The notes under the pieces: model-generated
What the model was told of the DNA's origin: nothing
Database searches by the model: none
Seen by the model: only the letters and a program-made list of their open reading frames with translations
Assembly: GCA_007120685.1 (NCBI GenBank)
Contig: SKNG01000140.1
Location: forward strand, 1 to 21,021
Direction: 5' to 3'
Length of the DNA stretch: 21,021 bases
From: Paracoccaceae bacterium
Lineage (GTDB): Bacteria > Pseudomonadota > Alphaproteobacteria > Rhodobacterales > Rhodobacteraceae
Shown here: piece after piece, positions 7,387 to 15,578 of the stretch
Layout of the letters: every line of letters begins with the position of its first letter
Numbering within the stretch: the stretch's first letter is position 1
Made by a program: the position numbers and the translations under genes

Positions 7387-8865
7387 ATGCTCAACGGCTC
7401 TGCCAGCTTCGCGCCGCCCAATGCCGCCTCCATCCCCGTCCACCCCATCCGGGCCGAGGAACTGGACGCCTGGCTGACCGCCCAGCCAGAGCGGGTGCGC
7501 AACTGGCTGAAGGCGCTGAACTTCACCGCCAGCCCGGGCGAGTTGCTGGCGGTGCCCGGCAATGGCGGCGAGGTGGCGCTGGTGGTGGCGGGCCTGGGCG
7601 GCGAGACGGCGCGGCAGCGCACGCGCTTTGCGCTGGGCGGCGCCGCGCGGCGGCTGCCGGCGGGGACCTATCATATCGAGGGCGAGCATCCGCCGGATTT
7701 CCTGAACGAACAGGCGCTGGGCTGGCTGCTGGCCGGCTACAGCTTCACCCGCTTCCGGCGCAACCCCGATCCCCGGCCCACGGCCCGGCTGAAGGCACCC
7801 GCCGGCGTTGATGCCCGGTTGCTGGAGGTGATTGCCGCCGGGGAATGGCTGACGCGCGATCTGATCAACACGCCGGCCAGCCACATGGGCCCGGAGGAAC
7901 TGGAAACCACCGCCCTGGCGCTGGCCGAGGAGTTTGGCGCCCAGGTCTCGGTCACCTATGGCGACGACCTGCTGCATGAGAACTTTCCGCTGATCCATGC
8001 CGTGGGCCGCGCGTCGGACCGGATCCCGCGGCTTCTGGACATGCGCTGGGGGCAGGCGGGGCCGCGGCTGACGCTGGTCGGCAAGGGCGTGTGTTTCGAC
8101 ACCGGCGGGCTGAACCTGAAGCCGGGCGGCTCGATGGGACTGATGAAGAAGGACATGGGCGGCGCGGCCACCGTGCTGGGGTTGGCGCTGATGATCATGG
8201 CGCTGGGCTGGCCGGTGCGGCTGCGGGTGCTGATCCCGGCGGTGGAAAACGCGGTCTCCGGCGCGGCCTTCCGGCGCGGCGACATCCTGACCGGGCGTAA
8301 CGGGCTGACGGTCGAGGTCAACAACACCGATGCCGAAGGGCGGCTGGTGCTGGCCGACGCGCTGGCCCTGGCCGATGAGGAAACACCCGATGCGCTGGTC
8401 TGCATGGCCACGCTGACCGGGGCGGCGCGGGTTGCGCTGGGGCCGGATATCGCGCCCTTCTACACCGATGACGAGGCGCTGGCCGGGGCGTTGACGCAGG
8501 CGGCGGGGGATCAGGCCGATCCGCTGTGGCGGCTGCCCTTCCACGCGCCCTATGAGCCGCTGATCGAACCCGGCATCGCCGATCTGGACAATGCACCGGC
8601 GGGCGGGATGGCCGGGTCGCTGACCGCGGCGCTGTTCCTGCGCCGCTTCGTACAGGCCAGCCCGCGTTTCGCGCATTTCGACATCTACGGCTGGCAGACG
8701 AAGCCCGCCCCGGGCCGGCCGAAGGGCGGCGTGAGCCAGGGCGCGCGGGCGCTGCTGGCCGCCCTGCCTGTGGTGCTGGGACTGGAAGAGGACCTGGCCG
8801 AGGACAAAGCCAAGGGCAAGGGCAAGGGCAAGACCAAGGGCAAGACCAAGGACCGCGAGGGATGA
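7387..8865 (+). CDS. Leucyl aminopeptidase family protein (peptidase M17)
   Basis: Cytosolic two-zinc aminopeptidase that removes N-terminal residues from peptides; 492 residues. The N-terminal domain (about 1-160) is variable. The catalytic domain has GKGVCFDTGGL (about 234-244, metal-binding Lys and Asp), MKKDMGGAA, and the family signature NTDAEGRLVLAD (about 313-324) with the bicarbonate-site Arg. ATG 7318 in the same frame would add 23 residues of low family likeness, so 7387 is preferred; an AGGA lies 9-12 bases upstream. The C-terminus carries a 15-residue Lys-rich tail (KAKGKGKGKTKGKTK) not expected in this family. The ATG of the next gene overlaps its stop as ATGA (8862-8865), so the two are probably translationally coupled. 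Confidence 0.93.
   Translation: MLNGSASFAPPNAASIPVHPIRAEELDAWLTAQPERVRNWLKALNFTASPGELLAVPGNGGEVALVVAGLGGETARQRTRFALGGAARRLPAGTYHIEGEHPPDFLNEQALGWLLAGYSFTRFRRNPDPRPTARLKAPAGVDARLLEVIAAGEWLTRDLINTPASHMGPEELETTALALAEEFGAQVSVTYGDDLLHENFPLIHAVGRASDRIPRLLDMRWGQAGPRLTLVGKGVCFDTGGLNLKPGGSMGLMKKDMGGAATVLGLALMIMALGWPVRLRVLIPAVENAVSGAAFRRGDILTGRNGLTVEVNNTDAEGRLVLADALALADEETPDALVCMATLTGAARVALGPDIAPFYTDDEALAGALTQAAGDQADPLWRLPFHAPYEPLIEPGIADLDNAPAGGMAGSLTAALFLRRFVQASPRFAHFDIYGWQTKPAPGRPKGGVSQGARALLAALPVVLGLEEDLAEDKAKGKGKGKTKGKTKDREG
8806..8850 (+). repeat. In-frame AAGGGC hexamer repeat coding a Lys-Gly/Thr tail
   Basis: The last codons of the aminopeptidase alternate AAG with GGC or ACC, giving Lys-Gly-Lys-Gly-Lys-Gly-Lys-Thr-Lys-Gly-Lys-Thr-Lys. 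The unit is six bases, so slippage would change tail length without shifting the frame or disturbing the ATGA overlap with the next gene. Confidence 0.9.
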
Positions 8866-9707
8866 CCCTTCCTGATCGCCGGTTCCGCCCGGTCTGGGGC
8901 GGGGTGGCGCATGACAGCCTGCGCGGGCAGGTAGAGGGGGTGCGCTTCACGGCCGGCCACCGCTACCGGATCGCAACACCGCTGGCCGACCTGTGCGCCG
9001 CGCCCGGCGGGGCGCTGGACCGGCAATTGCTGACCGGCGCGCCCTTTCGCGCCCTTGTCTGGCAAGGCGCGGCGGTCTTCGGCTTTCACGAGCACGACGG
9101 CTACTGCGGCTGGGTTACGGCGCGCGCGCTGGGGCCGGATGGGGACTGGACGCATTGGCTGCCGGTCCCCGCCAGCCATTTCTACCCCGCCCCCGATATC
9201 AAGAGCCCGCCGCGCATGCCGCTTTACATGGGGGCGCGCTTGCGGGTGACAGGGCAGGACGGGGCGTTGGCCCGCACGCCGGGCGGCTGGGTGCCGATAG
9301 CGCATCTGGCAGCGCGCACGCACAGGAACGCGGATCCGGTTATAGTGGCGCGGCGACTTCTGGGCGCGCCCTATCTTTGGGGCGGCAACAGCTGGGCCGG
9401 GATCGACTGTTCGGGGCTGGTGCAGGCGGCGTTCCTGGCCTGCGGGCTGGACTGCCCCGCTGACAGCGACCTGCAACGCGTCATGCCGGGCACAGCGGTG
9501 GCCGCCGGGGACGAAAGGCCGGGTGATCTGGCTTTCTGGCCCGGTCATGTGGCGCTGGTTTCCGGCCTGGACAGCGTGATCCATGCCAATGCCCACCACA
9601 TGGCGGTGGTGGAAGAGCCGCTGTCGAAAGCCGCCCTTCGCATCCGGTCTGCGGGCGGGCCTGCGCCGTCTATCCTGCGGCCCGCCTCCTTTGCGACAGA
9701 GGCCTGA
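8862..9707 (+). CDS. NlpC/P60 family cysteine peptidase (C40)
   Basis: A 281-residue protein with two SH3-like modules (about 15-95 and 105-152) followed by an NlpC/P60 catalytic domain (about 157-278). The catalytic residues are visible: Cys183 in WAGIDCSGLVQ, His229 in WPGHVALV and His241 in IHANAHHMAVV. Family members cleave gamma-D-Glu-diamino-acid bonds in peptidoglycan or recycled muropeptides. No signal peptide or membrane segment is apparent at the N-terminus (TLPDRRFRPVWGG), so a cytoplasmic role in muropeptide recycling is plausible, which fits coupling to an aminopeptidase (inference). It starts inside the stop of the aminopeptidase gene (ATGA). Confidence 0.92.
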   Translation: MTLPDRRFRPVWGGVAHDSLRGQVEGVRFTAGHRYRIATPLADLCAAPGGALDRQLLTGAPFRALVWQGAAVFGFHEHDGYCGWVTARALGPDGDWTHWLPVPASHFYPAPDIKSPPRMPLYMGARLRVTGQDGALARTPGGWVPIAHLAARTHRNADPVIVARRLLGAPYLWGGNSWAGIDCSGLVQAAFLACGLDCPADSDLQRVMPGTAVAAGDERPGDLAFWPGHVALVSGLDSVIHANAHHMAVVEEPLSKAALRIRSAGGPAPSILRPASFATEA

Positions 9708-9755
9708 ACCGGGCGAGGCAGCCCCCGGCTTCGGGTCCCGCCGCTGCCGGAGCCG

Positions 9756-9785
9756 AAAAAACAAAGGGCCGGCGGTGCCGGCCCT
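9756..9785 (-). terminator. Rho-independent terminator of the liv operon
   Basis: On the minus strand a perfect 9-bp GC-rich stem, AGGGCCGGC/GCCGGCCCT with a 3-base loop (9765-9785), is followed directly by a T-tract, TTTGTTTTTT. It lies 26 bases after the stop of the substrate-binding protein gene and is oriented to end the leftward operon. As DNA, the same stem could also stop rightward transcription from the NlpC/P60 gene, but there is no T-tract on that side. Confidence 0.92.
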
Positions 9786-9811
9786 CGTCATTCATCTGCA
9801 TGTCTGCTGTC

Positions 9812-10981
9812 TCACTCGCTGGCGTCAAGCCGCTGCAGCAATTGCCACACCCCATCCTGCACCTGCGACACGGTGATGATGTCGGTGCCGCGATGACTGT
9901 CGGGCGAGAAGCTCAGTTGCACGTCCAGCAGTTCGTCGAAGTAATCGAGCGAATACATCCCCTCCATGAAGCTCTCCAGCGTCAGGTCAGGGCCCGCGGC
10001 TTCCAGTGCGCGGTGCAGGGCATGGGCCGAGGCATAGCCCAGCATGGCGAAGCCGCCCGGCTGCTCGTTGTAGCGGGCACGGTACCGCTCGACGAAATCG
10101 GCCACGACCGGGTTGTCCTGACGGGCCTGCAGGTCGGCCCAGCTGGCTGCGGCATAAAGCCCCTCGGTCGCCCCGCCCGGCACGCCGGCCACGGCCTCGT
10201 GAAAGCCGGCAGAGCTGACCAGGAACACCGCATCATCCCAGCCCAGACGCTGCGCGGTGACATAGACGGTGATCACAGCCCGGATGCCCAGCGCCACGGT
10301 CACGGCATCGCAGCCGGCCGAACGCAGGCGGGTCAGCGCGCCGACGAAATCTTCCTCGTTCGGGCTGTGGGTGGTCTGGTCCAGCAGTTCCAGCCCCAGC
10401 ATTTCGGCGCCGTCACGCGTGCCCTCGAAGATTTCCTCGCCGAAATCGGTGTGCAGATACATCGAGCACACGCTCTCGATCCCGCGCTCTTCCTGCAGGT
10501 AGCGCAACCCCTCGATCATCTCGTTGTAATAGGTGCCCAGAAGCGGAAAGTTCAGCCCCGGCGGATCCGGCAGGATCTGGCGCGCGGCGGTCAGGGCAAA
10601 CAGGTTCGGCACCTGCCGGCGTTCCATCAGCGGGAAATGGGTCACGTTATGCGGCGTGCCCAGGTTGCCCATCATCACGAAGACGCGGTCACGCTCGATC
10701 AGCTTGTTGAAGGCCTGGGTGGCGCGGGGCAACTGATAGCCGTGATCCTCGACGATATGGCGGATGGTGCGGCCATGCACGCCCCCGGCTGCGTTCAGCG
10801 CGTCGAAATAAAGGTTCGATCCGTTGACCGACGGGGTAGAGACCGCTGCAAAGATGCCCGACAGGTCATGCGCCCCGCCGACCAAGATCTCGGTATCGGT
10901 CACACCGCGGACCTGCGCCTGCGCGCCTCCCGCCAGCGCCACAACCGCCGCGGCGGTCATGAGTGTCTTGAGTTGTTTCAT
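9812..10981 (-). CDS. ABC transporter periplasmic substrate-binding protein (LivJ/LivK-type)
   Basis: A 389-residue type I periplasmic binding protein. Its signal peptide is KQLKTLMTAAAVVALAGGAQA, with cleavage near AQA-Q (residue 22). The mature protein begins VRGVTDTEILVGGAHDLSG, the usual first strand of the branched-chain amino-acid/amide receptor family, and continues with VNGSNLYFDALNAAGGVHG and a second lobe ending near FSPDSHRGTD. It delivers substrate to LivHM in the inner membrane. It is the last gene of the operon, 37 bp after the acyl-CoA ligase, with a strong ribosome binding site (AAGGGAGG) and a terminator 26 bp after its stop. Substrate is not deducible; the ligase suggests an organic acid rather than an amino acid. 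Confidence 0.92.
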   Translation of the reverse strand: MKQLKTLMTAAAVVALAGGAQAQVRGVTDTEILVGGAHDLSGIFAAVSTPSVNGSNLYFDALNAAGGVHGRTIRHIVEDHGYQLPRATQAFNKLIERDRVFVMMGNLGTPHNVTHFPLMERRQVPNLFALTAARQILPDPPGLNFPLLGTYYNEMIEGLRYLQEERGIESVCSMYLHTDFGEEIFEGTRDGAEMLGLELLDQTTHSPNEEDFVGALTRLRSAGCDAVTVALGIRAVITVYVTAQRLGWDDAVFLVSSAGFHEAVAGVPGGATEGLYAAASWADLQARQDNPVVADFVERYRARYNEQPGGFAMLGYASAHALHRALEAAGPDLTLESFMEGMYSLDYFDELLDVQLSFSPDSHRGTDIITVSQVQDGVWQLLQRLDASE

Positions 10982-11018
10982 GGTTTTCCTCCCTTTTCAG
11001 GCCGCTCCGGGCCCCGAC

Positions 11019-12875
11019 TCAATACATAGCATCAATCAGCGCCGCATGGCGTTTTTCCACCGTCGCGCGCTTCAGTTTCATTGTCGCCGTCAGTTCCTCG
11101 TCCTCGGCCGTCAGCAGCACGTCGATCAGACGAAAATCCTTGATCTGTTCGACGCGGGCAAACTCCTTGTTCACCGCATCGACCTCGCGCCGGATCAGGT
11201 CCACCACCTCTTCGGCGCGACAGAGCGAGCGGAAGTCGGAAAACGGCACCTTGTGGTCCTGGGCGTATTTCTCGACGTTCTCCTGATCGATCATGATCAG
11301 GCAGGTCAGATACTTGCGCTTGTCGCCGATGATCACGGCGTCGCTGATGTAATGGCTGAACTTCAGCCGGCTTTCGATTTCGGCCGGCGTGATGTTCTTG
11401 CCGCCTGCGGTGATGATGATGTCCTTCATCCGCCCGGTGATGGTCAGGAACCCGTCATCCATGCGACCGATGTCGCCAGTCTTCAGCCAGCCGTCCTCGG
11501 TCATCGTCTCGGCGGTCTTGTCGGGCTTGTTCAGATAGCCGGTAAAGACGTTCAGCCCCTTGACCTGGATCTCATCGTGATCGCCGATGCGCACCTGCAC
11601 GCCCGGCAGCGGCCGGCCGACCGAGCCGGTCTGGTTGGCCCCCGGCTGGTTGATCGTCGCCACGCCGGCGGTTTCCGACATGCCAAAGCCTTCGTACAGC
11701 GGCACGCCAATGGCATGGAACCAGCGCAGCAGTTCCGGAGAAATGGGCGCGGCGCCGGTCAGGCCACGGGTCAGCCGGTCCATGCCCAGCATGGTGCGCA
11801 GGTTGCGCAGGACCATGATGTTCCAGAACCCGTACCAAAGCGCCGTGCCCAGCGGCACCGGCTTGTCGGCCATGGTGTAGCGCGCCCGGGCCTGGCCCGC
11901 CTTGACCGCCGCGGCAAAGGCCACGCGCCCCGTCCAGGTGGCTTCCTGCGCCATCACCAGAACACGCGAATAGATTTTTTCCCAGACGCGGGGCACGGCG
12001 ACGAACCCATGCGGCGAGACTTCGCGCAGGTTGTCGAAGACGGTCTCCGGGCTTTCGGAGAAATTGACAATCGAGGACACCATCAGCGGCGTGTAAAGCG
12101 ACACGATCCGCTCCAGGATATGGCACAGTGGCAGGAAGCAAAGCTGTTCGGCCCCCTGTTCGAAGGACAGCGCCTGCAGGCTGGCCTCCATCCCGCCCAT
12201 GATGTTCTCATGGGTCAGCATGACGCCCTTGGGGTCGCCCGTGGTGCCGGAGGTGTAGATCAGCACCGCCAGATCAGAGGGCTGCACCGCGTCGATGGCG
12301 CGGTTGAAGGCGTCCTCGTCGTCATGCTTGCCGCCCAGCCCGTAAAGCTCGGACATCATCATGCATTTGGGATGGCTGAAGTTATGCAGCCCTTCCGGGT
12401 CAAGGATGATGACCTTGACCAGGCTTGGCATCTGGTCCTCGACCTCCAGAAACTTGTCCAGCTGTTCCTCGTTCTCGACGAACAGGAAGCGGGTCTGGGA
12501 ATCGTTGACCAGATAGGCAAGCTGGCGCGCGCTGTCAGTGGTATAGACGCCCGAGGAGACCGCGCCCATGCATTGCGCGGCCATGTCGATATACATCCAT
12601 TCCTTGTTGTCCTCGGACAGGATGGAGATCACCTCGCCCTTCTGCAGGCCCAGATGCCGCAGCCCCATACCGATCAGCCGGGCGTGGCGCAGGTAATCGT
12701 TCCAGGAATAGCTTTGCCAGATGCCCAGATCCTTTTCCCGGTGCGCGGTGGCATCGCCATTGGCCTGGCAGCGGGCGCGCAGCAGCGCCGGCAGGGTCTT
12801 GTGCCCGTCGATCTGCACCGGGCGCGTGCCGGTCTTGGCGTTCAGGCGCACACCCTTGACGATCTGTTCCTGCAT
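11019..12875 (-). CDS. Long-chain-type acyl-CoA synthetase (AMP-forming ligase)
   Basis: A 618-residue ANL-superfamily ligase that activates a carboxylic acid as acyl-AMP and then acyl-CoA. Motifs in order: P-loop YTSGTTGDPKG (207-217), YEGFGMSETAG (394-404), the ATP ribose-binding TGD (466-468), hinge GRMKDIIITAGGKNI (481-495) and catalytic Lys600 in TATMKLKR. Length and the insert after the P-loop fit the long-chain (FadD15/ACSL-like) group rather than acetyl-CoA synthetase. It lies inside the transporter operon, 55 bp after livF, with GGGAGGA before its ATG. The context implies that the imported acid is trapped by CoA thioesterification (inference). All catalytic motifs are intact; chain length or aromatic specificity is unknown. 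Confidence 0.93.
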   Translation of the reverse strand: MQEQIVKGVRLNAKTGTRPVQIDGHKTLPALLRARCQANGDATAHREKDLGIWQSYSWNDYLRHARLIGMGLRHLGLQKGEVISILSEDNKEWMYIDMAAQCMGAVSSGVYTTDSARQLAYLVNDSQTRFLFVENEEQLDKFLEVEDQMPSLVKVIILDPEGLHNFSHPKCMMMSELYGLGGKHDDEDAFNRAIDAVQPSDLAVLIYTSGTTGDPKGVMLTHENIMGGMEASLQALSFEQGAEQLCFLPLCHILERIVSLYTPLMVSSIVNFSESPETVFDNLREVSPHGFVAVPRVWEKIYSRVLVMAQEATWTGRVAFAAAVKAGQARARYTMADKPVPLGTALWYGFWNIMVLRNLRTMLGMDRLTRGLTGAAPISPELLRWFHAIGVPLYEGFGMSETAGVATINQPGANQTGSVGRPLPGVQVRIGDHDEIQVKGLNVFTGYLNKPDKTAETMTEDGWLKTGDIGRMDDGFLTITGRMKDIIITAGGKNITPAEIESRLKFSHYISDAVIIGDKRKYLTCLIMIDQENVEKYAQDHKVPFSDFRSLCRAEEVVDLIRREVDAVNKEFARVEQIKDFRLIDVLLTAEDEELTATMKLKRATVEKRHAALIDAMY

Positions 12876-12930
12876 GGTCGTCCTCCCGTAAGCGACCGTT
12901 CAGTGACCTGTCAGCGCCGCAGCGCCGCGC

Positions 12931-13701
12931 TCACCGCCATGTCTTCTTCTTCTTCCAGCGCCGTTCCCCCCGCGCGCCTTCGTTGGCATGGCCCAGATAG
13001 AAGCTCTGGATATCCTCTGACGCCGCCAGCCTTTCGGCCGTGTCGGACATGACGATCCGGCCCAGCTCCATCACATAGCCCTGATCGGCCAGATCCAGCG
13101 CGACGGCGGCGTTCTGCTCGACCACCAGCATGGTCACGCCCTCGTCGCGGTTCAGCCGCTTCAGGATATCGAAGATTTCCTGGGTCAACAGCGGTGACAG
13201 GCCCAGGCTGGGCTCGTCCAGCAGCATGATTTTCGGCTTCAGCATCAACCCGCGGCCGATGGCCAGCATCTGCTGCTGACCGCCCGAAAGCGTGCCGGCC
13301 TCTTGCCGGCGGCGTTCCTTCAGGATGGGGAAATACTCGAATACCAGATCGCGCGACTGGGCGATGGCGGCGGTGTCGGACCGGGTATAGGCGCCCAGAG
13401 ACAGGTTCTCCTCTACCGTCAGGAGCGGGAACACCTCGCGCCCCTCGGGCACCTGGACGATGCCGCGCCGGACGATATGATGCGGCTCGCGGCCCTGGAT
13501 TTCCTCGCCCTCGAAGATCACGCGGCCCTTCTCGGGGTCCATGATGCCGGAGATGGTTTTCAGCAGCGTCGTCTTGCCCGCGCCATTGGCCCCCAGCACC
13601 GAGACAACCTTACCCTGATGCACCTCGATCGAGACACCGCGGATGGCCATGATCGGCCCGTAATAGGTCTCCAGGTTGCGGACTTCCAGAAGCGCGCTCA
13701 T
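12931..13701 (-). CDS. livF: Branched-chain amino acid-type ABC transporter ATP-binding protein LivF
   Basis: A 256-residue ABC ATPase with Walker A GANGAGKT (37-44), the LivF-typical RGIVQVPEGREVFPLLTVEENL, signature LSGGQQQ (138-144), Walker B IMLLDEP (158-164) and VVEQN. The tail ERRWKKKKTWR is strongly basic and extends a little beyond classical LivF. It energises LivHM together with LivG. Its start overlaps the livG stop by four bases (13698-13701). Confidence 0.95.
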   Translation of the reverse strand: MSALLEVRNLETYYGPIMAIRGVSIEVHQGKVVSVLGANGAGKTTLLKTISGIMDPEKGRVIFEGEEIQGREPHHIVRRGIVQVPEGREVFPLLTVEENLSLGAYTRSDTAAIAQSRDLVFEYFPILKERRRQEAGTLSGGQQQMLAIGRGLMLKPKIMLLDEPSLGLSPLLTQEIFDILKRLNRDEGVTMLVVEQNAAVALDLADQGYVMELGRIVMSDTAERLAASEDIQSFYLGHANEGARGERRWKKKKTWR

Positions 13702-14498
13702 ACCCGTTCCCCCCCGGCGCTGGCGGTCTTGGAAATGGCGCCGGTGCCCAGATAGGCCTCGATCACCTTCGGATCCTTCTGCACCTCGGCTGCCGTGCCC
13801 TCGGCCAGCTTCTTGCCGCCATCGAGCGCCAGCACCCGGTCCGACACCTTGCCGACCAGCCCCATGTCATGCTCGACCATCAACACGGTGATGCCCATCT
13901 GGCGGCGGATGTCGTCGATCCACCAACGCATGTCCTGGGTTTCTTCGACCGACAGACCCGAGGCGGGCTCGTCGAGCAGCAGCAGGCGCGGTTTCGAGGA
14001 CAAGGCGCGGGCCAGTTCCACCACCTTGCGCACCCCGTAGGGCAGGCCCATGATGTACTTGTCGCGATACGCCTGCAGGTCCAGGAACTCGATCACCTCT
14101 TCGACCGCATGGCGATGGGCGCGCTCCTCGTTCCAGGACCGGCCGACGAAGAACATCTCTTCCAAGAGCGTGGTGCGCCGGTGCCGATGACGGCCGACCA
14201 GCAGGTTCTGCAACACCGTCGCGCGTTCGAAGAGTTCGATATTCTGGAAGGTGCGCGCGATGCCCAGTTGCGGCACGCGGTCGGCCTTTCGCTGCAACAG
14301 GTCATGGCCGTCAAAGGTGATGGACCCGGTCACCGGCGTGTAGAAGCGCGAGATCATGTTGAACACGGTCGATTTGCCCGCACCATTGGGGCCGACCAGG
14401 GCAAAGACCTGCCCCTCTTCCACGCTCATCGTCAGGTCGTTGACCGCGGTGACGCCGCCGAATTTCAGCGTGACGTTCTTCAGCTCCAGAAGGCTCAT
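13698..14498 (-). CDS. livG: Branched-chain amino acid-type ABC transporter ATP-binding protein LivG
   Basis: A 266-residue ABC ATPase with Walker A GPNGAGKS (36-43), the LivG-typical GIARTFQNIELFERATVLQNLLVG, Walker B RLLLLDEP (171-178) and VEHDMGLV. The ABC signature is the degenerate form LPYGV (152-156) instead of LSGGQ, followed by RKVVELARAL; LivG proteins commonly have LSYGQ at this place. It partners LivF at the inner face of the membrane. Four-base overlaps on both sides (livM stop/livG start 14495-14498; livG stop/livF start 13698-13701) indicate tight co-translation. Confidence 0.95.
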   Translation of the reverse strand: MSLLELKNVTLKFGGVTAVNDLTMSVEEGQVFALVGPNGAGKSTVFNMISRFYTPVTGSITFDGHDLLQRKADRVPQLGIARTFQNIELFERATVLQNLLVGRHRHRRTTLLEEMFFVGRSWNEERAHRHAVEEVIEFLDLQAYRDKYIMGLPYGVRKVVELARALSSKPRLLLLDEPASGLSVEETQDMRWWIDDIRRQMGITVLMVEHDMGLVGKVSDRVLALDGGKKLAEGTAAEVQKDPKVIEAYLGTGAISKTASAGGERV

Positions 14499-15574
14499 CG
14501 CACCCGCTCCGTCTTCAGGTAGCTTTTCTGACGGCGGAACATGTCACGCCGGGCGAAGGGAAAAAGCTCGAACCAGGTGCGGACCTTCAGCCAGCGACCG
14601 TAAAGGCCCATCGGCTCGAAGACGATGAAGAAGATCAGGACCGCGCCGAACACGCCGAATTCAAGGCCGGGGATGTTCAGGAACCGCACGTTGTCGGTGA
14701 CGATGGACAGGCCCTGCGGCAGGAAGGCGATGACGATGGCACCCAGAAAGGCACCGTGGATGAAACCCATGCCGCCGACGACAATCATCATCAGAAGCTG
14801 GATGGCCAGCAGGAAGGTGAAGGTTTCGTTGTTGAAGGCGCCGGCGAAAAAGCCCATCAGCGCGCCGCCAAGCCCCGTTATGCCGCAGGACAGGCCAAAG
14901 GCGATGGTCTTGGTGCGCGCAACGTCAATGCCCATGGCCTGGGCCGATACCTCGCTGTCGCGCACTGCGGCAAAGGCCCTGCCCAGCGGCGAGCGCAGCA
15001 GGTTGACATAGATCAGCGTGATGATCACCACGATGGCCAGCGTCATGTAGTACCAGTATTCGGGGTTGACCCAGCGGTTGATCTCGGCCCCGAAGATGAA
15101 GATCTCGGGCGCGAACATGCCGTTCACGCCGCCGGTCCAGGGGCGCAGGATGACGATGATGTCGGCGGTGATGATGGCCAGCGCCAGCGTGGCGATGGCC
15201 AGATAGACGCCGTGCAGCCGCAGCACCGGCACGGCGATCAGCGCGCCGACGAGGCCGGTGATCACGCCGCTAAGGATGAAGGCGGGGATGAAGGACATGC
15301 CGGCGTTCATCAAGAGCGCGCAGGTGTAGCAGCCCAGCGCCATGAAGGCCGAATGCCCCAGGCTGACCTGCCCGGTGGTGCCGGTCAGCAGCATCAGGCC
15401 AAGGCCCGCCACCGCCCAGATCAGCACATTGGTGACTTCGCTGAGGAAGAAGCTGTCCATCAGGAAGGGCAGCGCCACCATCACCAGCAGCAGCGCCCCA
15501 TAGACGAAGAAGGTCCACCAGTCAGGAAACAGCCGGATGTCGTGGTCATAGCTGGTCTTGAAGTGAAAGCGCAT
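14495..15574 (-). CDS. livM: Branched-chain amino acid-type ABC transporter permease LivM
   Basis: A polytopic permease with many hydrophobic segments. The family features are TGTTGQVSLGHSAFMALGCY near the first third and GGMGFIHGAFLGAI near the C-terminus, with the EAA-like loop LRSPLGRAFAAVRDSEVSAQAMGID between them. The start is set at 15574 (MRFHFKTSYDHD, 359 residues). The frame is open 11 codons further, but that would overlap the end of livH, and an AAGAAGG lies a suitable distance before 15574. There is a 4-bp gap to the livH stop. It forms the membrane channel with LivH. Confidence 0.94.
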   Translation of the reverse strand: MRFHFKTSYDHDIRLFPDWWTFFVYGALLLVMVALPFLMDSFFLSEVTNVLIWAVAGLGLMLLTGTTGQVSLGHSAFMALGCYTCALLMNAGMSFIPAFILSGVITGLVGALIAVPVLRLHGVYLAIATLALAIITADIIVILRPWTGGVNGMFAPEIFIFGAEINRWVNPEYWYYMTLAIVVIITLIYVNLLRSPLGRAFAAVRDSEVSAQAMGIDVARTKTIAFGLSCGITGLGGALMGFFAGAFNNETFTFLLAIQLLMMIVVGGMGFIHGAFLGAIVIAFLPQGLSIVTDNVRFLNIPGLEFGVFGAVLIFFIVFEPMGLYGRWLKVRTWFELFPFARRDMFRRQKSYLKTERVR

Positions 15575-15578
15575 GGCG

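Noticed and set aside
7348..8676. 442-codon minus-strand open frame under the aminopeptidase
   Set aside because: Shadow frame; the M17 catalytic signature is on the + strand.
8806..8850. Short tandem repeat considered as a CRISPR or regulatory array
   Set aside because: Units are six bases, contiguous and in frame with the aminopeptidase; there are no spacers.
10824..13052. 742-codon open frame on the + strand opposite the acyl-CoA ligase
   Set aside because: It is antisense to a fully motif-supported ligase and to parts of the livF and binding-protein genes. Its translation is His/Gln/Arg-rich, as expected from the reverse of GC-ending codons, with no domain or ribosome binding site.
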